Shown: positions 1 to 7,280 of the stretch, in pieces | Position numbering within the stretch: the first letter of the stretch is position 1 | Layout: every line of letters starts with the position of its first letter | Source: an uncultured Bacteroidia bacterium | GTDB taxonomy: Bacteria > Bacteroidota > Bacteroidia > Bacteroidales > UBA932 | Direction of reading: 5' to 3' | Assembly: GCA_902794005.1 (NCBI GenBank) | Contig: CADBFO010000025.1 | Location: forward strand, 1 to 48,467 | Length of the DNA stretch: 48,467 nt | The notes under the pieces: model-generated | What the model was told of the DNA's origin: nothing | Database searches by the model: none | Seen by the model: the letters and a program-made list of their open reading frames with translations, nothing else | Position numbers and translations under genes: made by a program

Positions 1-720
1 GAAGATGAACGGATCGTGGCCAGTGTCCTCAAATCCTGCAGTCCTGGTCTGGCAAGTGAAAACACCATTCTCGATATGCGCCTCGCTGATGCCATCCACT
101 GAAGGATTGTACTGGTTGCCGCCGCCGCAGAACGGAAGATCTGCAGTGATGCCGGAGGGCAGGTTGTCCAGATTGCACTCCCAAGGTGAATCCCTGTAGG
201 CGTAGGTGCAGCTGGAGAACTGCATGTGCAGGAACACCCAGTGTTCAAACTCCACGAAGAACGAGTCATAACCCCAGCGAAGGTAATTGTTCTCGGAAGT
301 GGTTTGCAGACGTGTCTGCGTACCCTTGATGGGATTGCCACCCCGGGCCAGCATAGTGTACAGGGCAAGAACGTAGATGGTAATCTCACCCTTCTCATCG
401 AAGTTGGTGAGCTTCTCGATGCACAGCGTGTTCTTGTCCTTCACCCAGCTCTTGAGGACTGTACCGCCGCTGTTGTCCCAGGTATAGCCATAGCTGTCGC
501 GCACATCACGGAAGCGCAGGAACACAGCCGCGATAGCACTGCGGTCTATGCTGAGGTCCGGGACATAGATTTCCAGGACATCAGCAGCCTGGTACTCCGG
601 AGACTCAGGATTGTAGGTAAACTTCGCATTCAGGACTACAAAGTTCTCCTCCTGATGGGACTTGAAAGCAATCTGCCCAGCCCCGAAATTATTACCTGTA
701 GAGTTGAAATTCATAGCCAT
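1..720 (-). CDS. Hypothetical protein, 3' end outside window
   Basis: An open frame on the minus strand starts at ATG 720 (MAMNFNSTGNN...) and stays open for 240 codons to the window edge. I do not recognise the family. It has no signal peptide or membrane segment. It is rich in aromatic residues (for example FVEFEHWVFLHMQF near residues 160-173) and has several Cys in its second half (SSCTYAY, WECNLD, FCGGGN, FTCQT), which suggests a compact beta-rich domain. The start follows the stop of the upstream gene by one base, so the two are almost certainly one operon and translated together. The reading frame is seen directly; the function is unknown. Confidence 0.7.
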   Translation of the reverse strand, partial: MAMNFNSTGNNFGAGQIAFKSHQEENFVVLNAKFTYNPESPEYQAADVLEIYVPDLSIDRSAIAAVFLRFRDVRDSYGYTWDNSGGTVLKSWVKDKNTLCIEKLTNFDEKGEITIYVLALYTMLARGGNPIKGTQTRLQTTSENNYLRWGYDSFFVEFEHWVFLHMQFSSCTYAYRDSPWECNLDNLPSGITADLPFCGGGNQYNPSVDGISEAHIENGVFTCQTRTAGFEDTGHDPFIF

Positions 721-721
721 A

Positions 722-1774
722 TTAGTAGATTATACCAGGCCCGAAGACCTCGGTGGGTTTAACGTAATAACCGCCGCGATGGGCAAAAGTGATATACGCG
801 GGATCGCCATAGCGGGCGCCGTAGAGCCACATCACGTAAGACTGGGCCACCAGCTTGCCATCCTCGCCGTTGCCGCGGCCAAGCGCCCAGGAAGTGCCCT
901 GAAGTTCAGCGGGCAGATCATCCACAAGGTAGGCCTCGGAGCTGGCTACATTGCTGTGTCCCTCGCACATCACATCATACTGGACCACCGGCGCTCCGGA
1001 AGAGAAGTCCACGTCAATGGAGCTTACGTGCTGCTCATGGTCCGGCAGCAGGCGGTCCATCGTGACGCGCTTACGCGGCGTGTAGGAAGACTCGCCGGTC
1101 ACGATGACTGAATCTCTGAAGGTCTGGCCGGTGAATCCCGTGGAGGTATCCAGCCAGTAGGATTCGATGAAGACCTTCTGACCAGGCGTGGGCTCCACAC
1201 CAATGGTCTTCAGGTAAAGCTTCGTTATATCGGCCTCGCCCCAGTCGTCTTCAACCTCAGAAGAAATGATAACGGTTTTGCTCCAGCCGCTGGAGACGCC
1301 TGCGCTCTGGGAGGCAGACATCTTCACTACGAGCTTATAGGGAGCGCTCTCGTGCTTGATTCCGGTGAAGATAATCAGTTGAGGCGTGACAGATACGCTA
1401 TTGTATTCTACGTTGGGAACAGCAACCTGTCCCAGGGGAGCATCGGCAATGATGGCTTCGCCGGCCATCACGCGGTTGGCATTGAGGCGGACGTAGAGAT
1501 TGATGCCGGAGAGTTCAGCCTTCTGGCCAAATACGCTCTGGCCGCTGGCGTGTTGGGCGAGATTCTCCCAGGCCTGCATCTGCTCGGCCGTGAGAGTCTT
1601 ATAGGACTTGGTGATCTTGGACATGGAGGCCCGGCGAACCACCTGGGCGGAAGTAGTCTGGCCAGTCGGCCAAGACCGGACCGAAAGGATGCTACGGCCA
1701 CCGACCTGGCGTGCCGTAACATCCTTAGCGGAACCGGAGAAGCCCCCGAAAGCGATGGAAGGAAGGGCGATCAT
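722..1774 (-). CDS. DUF6266-like protein of unknown function (350 aa)
   Basis: The protein starts MIALPSIAFGGFSGSAKDV and has no signal peptide. Its first 75 residues carry the layout GGFSGS, then GGRSILSVRSWP, then TLTAEQMQAWENLA at about 62-75, and later SGINLYVRL. This layout resembles my recollection of Bacteroidota DUF6266 proteins (N-terminal GGFSGK / GxxxIRSxP pattern), and it aligns end to end with the next gene upstream on the same strand (2001-2711). The C-terminal half is predicted beta-rich and keeps a TGFTGQT motif that the paralogue has as TGYRNIHTQ. Its stop is one base before the start of the next gene. A plausible Bacteroidota promoter lies at 1823-1853. The family name is a recollection and the function is unknown. 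Confidence 0.65.
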   Translation of the reverse strand: MIALPSIAFGGFSGSAKDVTARQVGGRSILSVRSWPTGQTTSAQVVRRASMSKITKSYKTLTAEQMQAWENLAQHASGQSVFGQKAELSGINLYVRLNANRVMAGEAIIADAPLGQVAVPNVEYNSVSVTPQLIIFTGIKHESAPYKLVVKMSASQSAGVSSGWSKTVIISSEVEDDWGEADITKLYLKTIGVEPTPGQKVFIESYWLDTSTGFTGQTFRDSVIVTGESSYTPRKRVTMDRLLPDHEQHVSSIDVDFSSGAPVVQYDVMCEGHSNVASSEAYLVDDLPAELQGTSWALGRGNGEDGKLVAQSYVMWLYGARYGDPAYITFAHRGGYYVKPTEVFGPGIIY

Positions 1775-1822
1775 AGGTTTAAGTTTAGGTTAAAGTAGGT
1801 AGCACAACCCCTCGTGCTGTGA

Positions 1823-1853
1823 CAAATATAATATATTCTTTTCTAATTGCAAT
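1823..1853 (-). promoter_or_regulatory. Bacteroidota-type promoter for the 722-1774 gene
   Basis: Read on the minus strand, TATATTTG (1823-1830) fits the -7 consensus TAnnTTTG. A TTGC (1849-1852) lies 18 bases upstream, as expected for the -33 element. The predicted leader is about 40 bases. The rest of the 1775-2000 gap shows no gene. Confidence 0.5.
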
Positions 1854-2000
1854 ACAGTGTATTAACTGCTATTATCAGTAGTAATACTTGAAATAAAATG
1901 CAATGAAAATGCACACAAGTTCGAACGATGCAGGGGCGCAGAAAAAACGAGCCAGCGCATATGTTTTGCATTGACTCGCAAAATCAAAGATTGCACAAAA

Positions 2001-2711
2001 TTATGAGGTCAAAAACGACAATTGCGTGTGAATGTTCCTGTATCCCGTCTTCCGGTCCAAAAGAAGGTGCCAACAGTGCACCTGGTAAGTCGGCAAGTCG
2101 AGGCCCCAGATTGCGCGGTAGTCCGGAATCAGAAGATCCACCGTCGAATCACCGGCGGAGCAGGGAGCGACGGAGAGGAAGTTCCGCATCTTGCCCTTGT
2201 TCTTCCCTCCGCCTGGCTTGGTGAGCTGAAGCTTGAAAAGAAGCTGGTACCGTTCCGGCCGCTCGCAGCTCTCAAAGGTCACGTTGAAGCGCAGGCGCAG
2301 GTCGTCGGGAGTCGGCCGGTCAGAGGAAAGGAATTCCACCGCATAGACGGGGAACTTCTCCCAGGGCTGCGGAGTAGGGACGTGCTCGTCGCCAAGCGTA
2401 TAAAAGCCGTGATACGCGCTGACAAAGAGATTATGGCCGGAGATATGCGCGGTGTTGTCAAACGGTGGCTGGTGGCTTATTACGGGCTCTGCAAGGGAAT
2501 TCCAGATCAGCTGAACGGAATGGTCGAGTGTCCGCCAGGCAGCCAGCGCCCTCCGGTGAACCTCGAGCTGCTCATTCTGGCCTGGAGTGCCAGGGAAGTT
2601 GCACTTGGATTTGTTCTTGTAGTAGCAGCGCCCGTCCACATGATAGAAGGTCAGGTCTCCCATGGAGCCCCAACAATCAGAGAACAGCACAGATGGAACG
2701 AAGCGCGGCAT
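2001..2711 (-). CDS. DUF6266-like protein, diverged paralogue of the 722-1774 gene
   Basis: I place the start at ATG 2711 (MPRFVPSVLFSDCWGSMGD); an in-frame TTG two codons earlier is less likely. The protein is 236 residues long with no signal peptide. It aligns with the downstream paralogue: PSVLFSDCWGS with PSIAFGGFSGS, VDGRCYY with VGGRSIL, TLDHSVQLIWNSLAE with TLTAEQMQAWENLAQ, SGHNLFV with SGINLYV, and a C-terminal TGYRNIHTQ with TGFTGQTF. The cysteines are not shared. It is separated from the next gene by 226 bases containing a promoter, so it is probably its own transcription unit. Function is unknown; the paralogy is visible in the translations. Confidence 0.65.
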   Translation of the reverse strand: MPRFVPSVLFSDCWGSMGDLTFYHVDGRCYYKNKSKCNFPGTPGQNEQLEVHRRALAAWRTLDHSVQLIWNSLAEPVISHQPPFDNTAHISGHNLFVSAYHGFYTLGDEHVPTPQPWEKFPVYAVEFLSSDRPTPDDLRLRFNVTFESCERPERYQLLFKLQLTKPGGGKNKGKMRNFLSVAPCSAGDSTVDLLIPDYRAIWGLDLPTYQVHCWHLLLDRKTGYRNIHTQLSFLTS

Positions 2712-2738
2712 AGTCAACTATAGGTTAAGTCTTCTATG

Positions 2739-2746
2739 CAAAGTTA
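2739..2746 (-). promoter_or_regulatory. Candidate -7 box for the 2001-2711 gene
   Basis: TAACTTTG read on the minus strand matches TAnnTTTG, 28 bases before the chosen ATG. No clear -33 TTG at the right distance is visible, so this is only a candidate. Confidence 0.35.
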
Positions 2747-2768
2747 CGAAGAATCGCGCGTAAAAGCG

Positions 2769-2879
2769 AAAACTTAACCACCGCCTCTTTTTGTCCAAAA
2801 ACTGCCCTCTACGCACCCCAACGCAAGATATTTGCACCCCTACGAAAGCGAGTTCGTGGTTAAGTCGTGGTTAAGTTTT
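2769..2879. repeat. 13-bp inverted repeat plus tandem 11-bp copies
   Basis: AAAACTTAACCAC (2769-2781) is an exact inverted match to GTGGTTAAGTTTT (2867-2879). A further direct copy of GTGGTTAAG lies at 2856-2864, making a two-unit tandem repeat of period 11 on the right side. The related string TTAACCTA also occurs just upstream of the starts of both paralogous genes nearby. The stretch between the arms shows no gene. Confidence 0.6.
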
Positions 2880-2884
2880 AAAGA

Positions 2885-2918
2885 AAAACCCCATCTGACG
2901 TGTGTCAGACGGGGTTTT
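2885..2918. terminator. Rho-independent terminator after tRNA-Arg
   Basis: The hairpin has arms CCCCaTCTGAC (2889-2899) and GTCAGAcGGGG (2904-2914), a GTGT loop and one internal mismatch. It is flanked by A-runs on one side and T-runs on the other, so it could work in both directions. It lies immediately after the tRNA-Arg on the minus strand. Confidence 0.8.
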
Positions 2919-2922
2919 GAAG

Positions 2923-2996
2923 TGACTCCAACAGGACTCAAACCTGTAACCTTTTGATCCGTAGTCAAATGCTCTATTCAATTGAGCTATGGAGCC
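2923..2996 (-). tRNA. tRNA-Arg (anticodon ACG)
   Basis: The 74-base cloverleaf on the minus strand has acceptor arms GGCTCCA and TGGAGTC, a D arm AGCTCAATTGAATAGAGC, anticodon loop CTACGGA (anticodon ACG) and T arm with GGTTTGAGTCC. No CCA is encoded. It sits 26 bases downstream of rplS on the same strand and before a strong hairpin, so it is probably cotranscribed with rplS. Confidence 0.92.
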
Positions 2997-3022
2997 ATTT
3001 TGGAGGGCCTCAGGCCACTTCC

Positions 3023-3391
3023 TTATTTTTCAGCGGTATAGACTTTCTCGCGGATGCGGGCCTTCTTGCCGGTGAGGTCACGGAGGTAGAAGATGCGGGC
3101 GCGGCGAACCTTGCCATACTTGTTAACCTCAATGCTCTCAATGAACGGGGACTGGAAGGGGAAAATCCTTTCTACACCGACGCCACTGGCCATTTTACGG
3201 ACGGTGAAAGTCTTGGTGAACGGGTCCATTCCACTCATCTGAATCACGACACCGCGGAATTTCTGAAGTCTTTCCTTATCGCCTTCCTTGATTCGGTAGG
3301 TCACGGTGATGGTATCACCTGCCTTGAACTCCGGATAGGAGGCGGCTTTCTCGTTATTGAAAGCCTGCTCTGCAATTTTAATCAAATCCAT
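3023..3391 (-). CDS. rplS: 50S ribosomal protein L19
   Basis: L19 lies at the interface of the two ribosomal subunits. The 122-residue protein starts MDLIKIAEQAFNNEKAAS at ATG 3391; a longer open frame upstream (to 3481) runs through the promoter and is not used. Family signatures are FKAGDTITVTYRIKEGDKER, LQKFRGVVIQ, FTVRKMASGVGVERIFP and the C-terminal KYGKVRRARIFYLRDLTGKKARI. Length is normal for the family. tRNA-Arg follows on the same strand. Confidence 0.97.
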   Translation of the reverse strand: MDLIKIAEQAFNNEKAASYPEFKAGDTITVTYRIKEGDKERLQKFRGVVIQMSGMDPFTKTFTVRKMASGVGVERIFPFQSPFIESIEVNKYGKVRRARIFYLRDLTGKKARIREKVYTAEK

Positions 3392-3459
3392 AATTTCAAA
3401 TTCCTTTATGCAACATTGCGGTTTGGCTCCTGACAAGAGGTTGCGTTTGTTTTGGACTG

Positions 3460-3491
3460 CAAAGGTACAAACTTTTTGCAAACCTCCAAAA
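3460..3491 (-). promoter_or_regulatory. Promoter of rplS
   Basis: On the minus strand TACCTTTG (3460-3467) matches the -7 consensus. TTTTGG (3486-3491) lies 18 bases upstream as the -33 element. The leader to the ATG is about 60 bases. Confidence 0.6.
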
Positions 3492-3505
3492 CTTTTTGGG
3501 GATTT

Positions 3506-4696
3506 TTAGAAAATATTCTTGACTTTGTCAAAGGTGGCTTTGTCTTCCCGGGTAAGATCCGGCGTGAAGGAGGAACTGCTGCGCATCTGTTCCAGTATTT
3601 CCTTTTCACTCCTGGAGAGTTTGTGGGGAATCCACACCTGGAATTTGACGTACAGGTCTCCGGTTCCGCGGCCATATCCCTGAACAGCGGGAAGTCCTTT
3701 CCCGCGGAGTTTGACCACGGTTCCGGACTGGGTGCCGGGTTCTACCTTCACCTTGTAACTCCCGTCCAGGCAGGGGACCGAGACCTCGCAGCCCAGCATG
3801 GCGTCCATGACGGAGATGATCCGGGTATGGAACAGGTTGTTGCCGTCTCTTTGGAGTTGCGGGTGCTGCACCTCGTTGATGACCACCAGGAGGTCTCCGT
3901 TGGTGCCTCCGTGCGGAGCGGAGTGTCCTTCTCCCCGGATGGTAATTTGCATGCCGTTCTCCACACCGGCGGGGATGCGTACTTTTACCAGCTCCCGGCG
4001 GCGCTCCAGTCCGGTTCCGTTGCAGCGGCGGCAGGGATTGGAGATAATCTTGCCTTCACCCTGGCACTGGGGACACACGCTAATGGTATATCCGACGCCG
4101 AACAGGCTGCGGGTCTGCTGACGCACACGGCCCTGGCCGCCGCAGGTGGGGCAGGTTTTGATGTCGGCCTCGCTCTTGGCGCCTTTTCCGCCGCAGTCCG
4201 GACAGGGACGGGCTCGTTCCAGCGAGATTTCTTTCTCACAGCCGGTGGCAATCTCTTCCAGGGTGAGCTTCACGCTGGTGCGGATGTCCCGCCCGCGTTG
4301 CGTCCGCGGCTGGGACTCTCCTCCGCCAAATCCGCTGAACCCGCCGAATCCGCCGCCTCCGAAATCGAAGCCGAAACTGCCGCCGAAGATGTTGCGGAGG
4401 AAATCGTTGATGTCCATTCCGCCGAAGTCGAACCCGCCGGCACCGCCGCCCATCTGCTCGGCGGCAAAGCCGAACTGGTCGTACTTGGCGCGCTTGTCGG
4501 GATCGCTCAGGATGGAATAGGCCTCGGCTGCTTCTTTGAAATTCTCTTCAGCCGTTTTCTTCTCCGCGTCATAACCGTTTACCCAGCGGTCCGGATGCCA
4601 TTTGAGCGCCAGTTTGCGGTAGGCGCTCTTGATTTCATCGGCCGATGCGGTTTTGGCTACGCCAAGAACCTCGTAGTAGTCTCTTTTATTTGCCAT
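3506..4696 (-). CDS. dnaJ: Chaperone DnaJ
   Basis: This is the Hsp40 co-chaperone that delivers unfolded clients to DnaK and stimulates its ATPase. The 396-residue protein has a J domain at 1-75 with the HPD triad at 34-36, and a Gly/Phe-rich linker at about 82-125. Four CxxCxGxG zinc repeats follow at about 165-229 ([32 protein letters not shown]). The C-terminal substrate-binding and dimerisation domains complete it. The J domain is slightly extended after HPD ([15 protein letters not shown]), a feature also common in Bacteroidota DnaJ. It follows grpE by three bases; dnaK is not in the window. Confidence 0.97.
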   Translation of the reverse strand: MANKRDYYEVLGVAKTASADEIKSAYRKLALKWHPDRWVNGYDAEKKTAEENFKEAAEAYSILSDPDKRAKYDQFGFAAEQMGGGAGGFDFGGMDINDFLRNIFGGSFGFDFGGGGFGGFSGFGGGESQPRTQRGRDIRTSVKLTLEEIATGCEKEISLERARPCPDCGGKGAKSEADIKTCPTCGGQGRVRQQTRSLFGVGYTISVCPQCQGEGKIISNPCRRCNGTGLERRRELVKVRIPAGVENGMQITIRGEGHSAPHGGTNGDLLVVINEVQHPQLQRDGNNLFHTRIISVMDAMLGCEVSVPCLDGSYKVKVEPGTQSGTVVKLRGKGLPAVQGYGRGTGDLYVKFQVWIPHKLSRSEKEILEQMRSSSSFTPDLTREDKATFDKVKNIF

Positions 4697-4699
4697 GGT

Positions 4700-5257
4700 T
4701 TATGCTCCTACAACAACTTTTGCATAACGGAGAACCTTGCCGCCCAGTGTGTACCCGGTCTGCACCACGTCGATGACCTTTCCTTTGAGTTCCTCCGATG
4801 GGGCGGGGAAGGTGGTGACGGCCTCGTGCAGTTCGGTGTCGAATTCTGCTCCTTTGGCTTCGATGCGCTCCAGCCCTTTCCCCTTGAGGTAGTTGGAGAG
4901 TTTTGTGAAAATCATCTGCGTGCCTTCCTTGGCGGCATCGCTGTCGGTACTCTTTTCCAGGGAGGCGAGTGCGATTTCACAGTCGTCCAGGATGGGGAGG
5001 AGGCCCTTGATGGTGTCTGCCGATGCAGAACTCACAAGGGCTAGTTTCTCCTCTGCCGTGCGGCGGCGGAACGTGTCGAATTCTGCCATGAGGCGGAGAT
5101 AGTCTCCCTTGGCGGCGTCGGCCTTCTTCTCGGCCTCTTCCGTTTTCTTCACAGTTTCTTCGAGTTCTTCGTTAAGGCCTTCGATCCGGGCTTCCAGGGC
5201 TGCAAGTTTCTTGGAGTCAATTACTTCTTCCGTATTTTTTTTCTTCTTGTCTGCCAT
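4700..5257 (-). CDS. grpE: Nucleotide exchange factor GrpE
   Basis: GrpE releases ADP from DnaK. The 185-residue protein has a charged N-terminus (MADKKKKNTEEV), a long coiled coil at about 15-60, then the family core (RLMAEFDTFRRRTAEEK near 56-72) and the C-terminal beta domain ending in VVQTGYTLGGKVLRYAKVVV. It is normal in length and order for the family. dnaJ starts three bases downstream, giving the usual grpE-dnaJ operon. Confidence 0.96.
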   Translation of the reverse strand: MADKKKKNTEEVIDSKKLAALEARIEGLNEELEETVKKTEEAEKKADAAKGDYLRLMAEFDTFRRRTAEEKLALVSSASADTIKGLLPILDDCEIALASLEKSTDSDAAKEGTQMIFTKLSNYLKGKGLERIEAKGAEFDTELHEAVTTFPAPSEELKGKVIDVVQTGYTLGGKVLRYAKVVVGA

Positions 5258-5285
5258 GATTCATAATGCTTTCGGCCCTCGTTCC

Positions 5286-5327
5286 TTCAAAATGCCTGCC
5301 AACGCCGTCCGCCTGCCATTCTGTCAG
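5286..5327 (-). promoter_or_regulatory. Candidate heat-shock control region of grpE-dnaJ
   Basis: On the minus strand, a partial dyad CTGACAGAATGGCAG (5313-5327) is followed by TTGGCAGGCATTTTGAA (5286-5302). The latter resembles a sigma-54 -24/-12 element with GG correctly placed but with GA where GC is expected. The predicted start would be about 18 bases before the grpE ATG. There is no good TAnnTTTG box here. The assignment is inference. Confidence 0.3.
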
Positions 5328-5333
5328 TTTCCG

Positions 5334-5744
5334 TTACCGGAATTCGATGGAGAACTCCCCGTTGAAGTGAAGGCTTCTCACCGGCGCATCGTCGTCGTCG
5401 AAGTCCTCGTCGAAATGCTCGTAAGTGTAAGGATCCAGCCGGAAAGCTTTGGCCCAGGACATCTTGTTCTGCGCCGCCAGGTGGTTTACCCTGTTGCTGA
5501 AGCGTTTCCGTTTGGACTTTCCCATGTTCTCCAGCAGGAAATCCTCCAAAGGGGACCCGCCCTTTGCCGCGTTGCAGGCGGGGCAGGAGCAGATTTTGTT
5601 TTCAAAACTGTTCTCTCCGCCCAGGCACAGGGGGTCGATGTGGTCAATCTCCATGCTTTGTAAGGTTACGGGATGCCCGCAGTAAATGCAGTGGCCACCG
5701 GCTTCTTCCCATAGTTTTTCGCGTTGATTCTTTTCTCTTTTCAT
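5334..5744 (-). CDS. HNH endonuclease family protein
   Basis: I chose ATG 5744 (MKREKNQREKLWEEAGGHC), giving 136 residues; the open frame extends further upstream but that part is not conserved-looking. It has an HNH fold with CIYC at 19-22, the IDHIDP metal-binding core at 33-38 (H35), an Asn in the SFENK stretch, and a second Cys pair CPAC at 54-57, consistent with a zinc-stapled HNH domain. The C-terminus has an acidic run (DEDFDDDDAP). Its role is unknown; such small HNH proteins are found alone, with DNA-modification systems or in mobile DNA. No methylase or phage gene is adjacent. Confidence 0.75.
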   Translation of the reverse strand: MKREKNQREKLWEEAGGHCIYCGHPVTLQSMEIDHIDPLCLGGENSFENKICSCPACNAAKGGSPLEDFLLENMGKSKRKRFSNRVNHLAAQNKMSWAKAFRLDPYTYEHFDEDFDDDDAPVRSLHFNGEFSIEFR

Positions 5745-5859
5745 GGCTTTGTCTTTTAAAATTTTCGGCAAGTTACGCGCTTCGCGGCGGGAACCCATAT
5801 TTTGGCAAGCCTTGCCAGAATTTGGAGAATAGAGAAAGAATGCTATAGGAAGTCTCTCC

Positions 5860-5896
5860 AAAAAAACAACCGGCACCCTCTTGAGGGAACCGGTTG
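5860..5896 (-). terminator. Rho-independent terminator of rpmE
   Basis: The hairpin on the minus strand has arms CAACCGG...CCCTC and GAGGG...CCGGTTG (5867-5896) and is followed by a run of seven T. It lies 20 bases after the rpmE stop. The remaining gap to the HNH gene (5745-5859) holds only a 13-base palindrome GGCAAGCCTTGCC. Confidence 0.8.
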
Positions 5897-5917
5897 CTGA
5901 ACCTTTTGGCCGTAAAA

Positions 5918-6142
5918 CTATTTTTTGCGGCTCTTGTATCTCTGATAGAACATATCCACACGACCGGCGGTGTCCACCAGCTTCACCTTGCCCGTGTAGA
6001 ACGGGTGGGAAGTGTTGGAAATTCCTTCCACAGTGATGGTTTCCTTGGAGGGAGCGCAGCTGCGGGTGACGAAGATGGTTTCATTGGACATATCCTTGAA
6101 AGCTACAAGACGGTAGGTTTCGGGATGAATTCCTTTCTTCAT
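5918..6142 (-). CDS. rpmE2: 50S ribosomal protein L31, type B
   Basis: The 74-residue protein starts MKKGIHPETYRLVAFKDMSN and ends LVDTAGRVDMFYQRYKSRKK. It has no CxxC zinc pair, so it is the zinc-independent type B form. It is short for type B: between KETITVEG and ISNTSHPFYTG the usual segment of roughly nine residues (EYPLxKxE-like) appears to be missing. The flanking motifs are intact, so it is probably still functional. A promoter lies at 6180-6211 and a terminator follows, so it looks monocistronic. Confidence 0.93.
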   Translation of the reverse strand: MKKGIHPETYRLVAFKDMSNETIFVTRSCAPSKETITVEGISNTSHPFYTGKVKLVDTAGRVDMFYQRYKSRKK

Positions 6143-6179
6143 TTTACGTAAAACTTAAATTGTTAACAATTTTGGACCG

Positions 6180-6211
6180 CAAAGATAGAAATCTTTTACG
6201 GAAAAACCAAA
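6180..6211 (-). promoter_or_regulatory. Promoter of rpmE2
   Basis: TATCTTTG (6180-6187, minus strand) is the -7 box. TTTG (6208-6211) is 20 bases upstream as the -33 box. It overlaps the 3' end of the upstream gene cluster. Confidence 0.6.
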
Positions 6212-6212
6212 T

Positions 6213-7280
6213 CTATTTCATCCTATACGGCTGGTCGTCGTACAAAAGGTAACGCTTGGCTTTGCGAATCCACTTCTGCTCTTCCACTTTGATATGCTCC
6301 TGTACCACGTCGAAGGAAATTTCCTCGCGGAGGTAGGCTTCCTGCACAGGGTCGGCCAGCTTGGTCCAGAAGGCGTTCTCGAATTCGAAGGCCGAATAGT
6401 GCTCGCGCAGCCAGCGCATCAGGTGCAGGGTATGGAGAAGGCTGTGATAAGGCTCTCCGGGAAGGAGCATGATCTGGAAGCCGAAGCAGCGCTCCCCTTC
6501 GTACCGGCCCGCCGCCGGCGTGAAGGAACAGGGACGCAGCAGGGCCCCATGCGCCTGGGGAAGTTCTTCCGGGCGGAGGGGTTTCACAAACGGCGCCCCT
6601 ATATATTCATAGGGCCGCGCCGTGCCGATTCCGGGCGTCATCGTGGTATTGTTCCACAACCCGCCGCCGCTGTACAGATAGGAACTGAACAGGCCCGGGA
6701 TGTCGCTTGCCGGAGCGATGGTCCAGGGCATGAGCTGCCGGTTGGCATCCGTCGCCATGGCCGAAATGACGTGGATGGGGAATTTGGCGCCGATCTCCGA
6801 GGCATACAGGTTCACCAGTTCGCCCAGGGTGAGTCCGTGCCGATGGGCCACCTTGGGGACGAACATCTCGCCGGCCACGGCCGGGATGGAGCCTTCCACC
6901 ACGCGGCCGGACGGGTTGATGTGGTCGATAATATAAAGGGAAGGGGCTTCCTCGTCCAGCAGCTTGAGCATTTCCATCAGCTGCATCACGTCCTTGGTAT
7001 AGTTGAAATACCGCACACCCACGTCCTGGATTTCCACTACCACGGCGTCCAGTTCCCGGAGCTGGTCGCTCTCGAAGACGATGTGGTTGGTGCCGGGGGT
7101 GAGTTCCGCTTCCCGCGGGTTGAAGACGGTGACCAGGTTCCCCCGGGAGGAGAAGATGTCATACATCCACCGGCCTTTTCGCGTGTCCCAGCAGTTCTGG
7201 GTGCAGAAACAACCCACCTTGCCATACAGCAAGGCCTTGTCCAGCTGGTCCTCCAGCGGTGTTGTCCGGAATGAAAACAT
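6213..7280 (-). CDS. DUF1343 / NamZ-like exo-beta-N-acetylmuramidase
   Basis: Characterised NamZ proteins remove MurNAc from the non-reducing end of peptidoglycan fragments. This 355-residue protein has the family landmarks: EIQDVGVRYFNY at 83-94, DHINPSGRVVEG around 119-130, HGLTLGEL at 148-155 and GTARPYEYIGAPFVKPL in the C-terminal half. Unlike most family members it has no signal peptide (MFSFRTTPLEDQLDKALL), so it probably works in the cytoplasm or is exported otherwise. Its ATG shares one base with the glmM stop (TAATG), indicating translational coupling to amino-sugar metabolism. Family call confident; exact substrate inferred. Confidence 0.8.
   Translation of the reverse strand: MFSFRTTPLEDQLDKALLYGKVGCFCTQNCWDTRKGRWMYDIFSSRGNLVTVFNPREAELTPGTNHIVFESDQLRELDAVVVEIQDVGVRYFNYTKDVMQLMEMLKLLDEEAPSLYIIDHINPSGRVVEGSIPAVAGEMFVPKVAHRHGLTLGELVNLYASEIGAKFPIHVISAMATDANRQLMPWTIAPASDIPGLFSSYLYSGGGLWNNTTMTPGIGTARPYEYIGAPFVKPLRPEELPQAHGALLRPCSFTPAAGRYEGERCFGFQIMLLPGEPYHSLLHTLHLMRWLREHYSAFEFENAFWTKLADPVQEAYLREEISFDVVQEHIKVEEQKWIRKAKRYLLYDDQPYRMK

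Noticed and set aside
226-1111. Plus-strand frames at 226-762 and 662-1111
   Set aside because: They are antisense to the two minus-strand genes with start, promoter and paralogy support.
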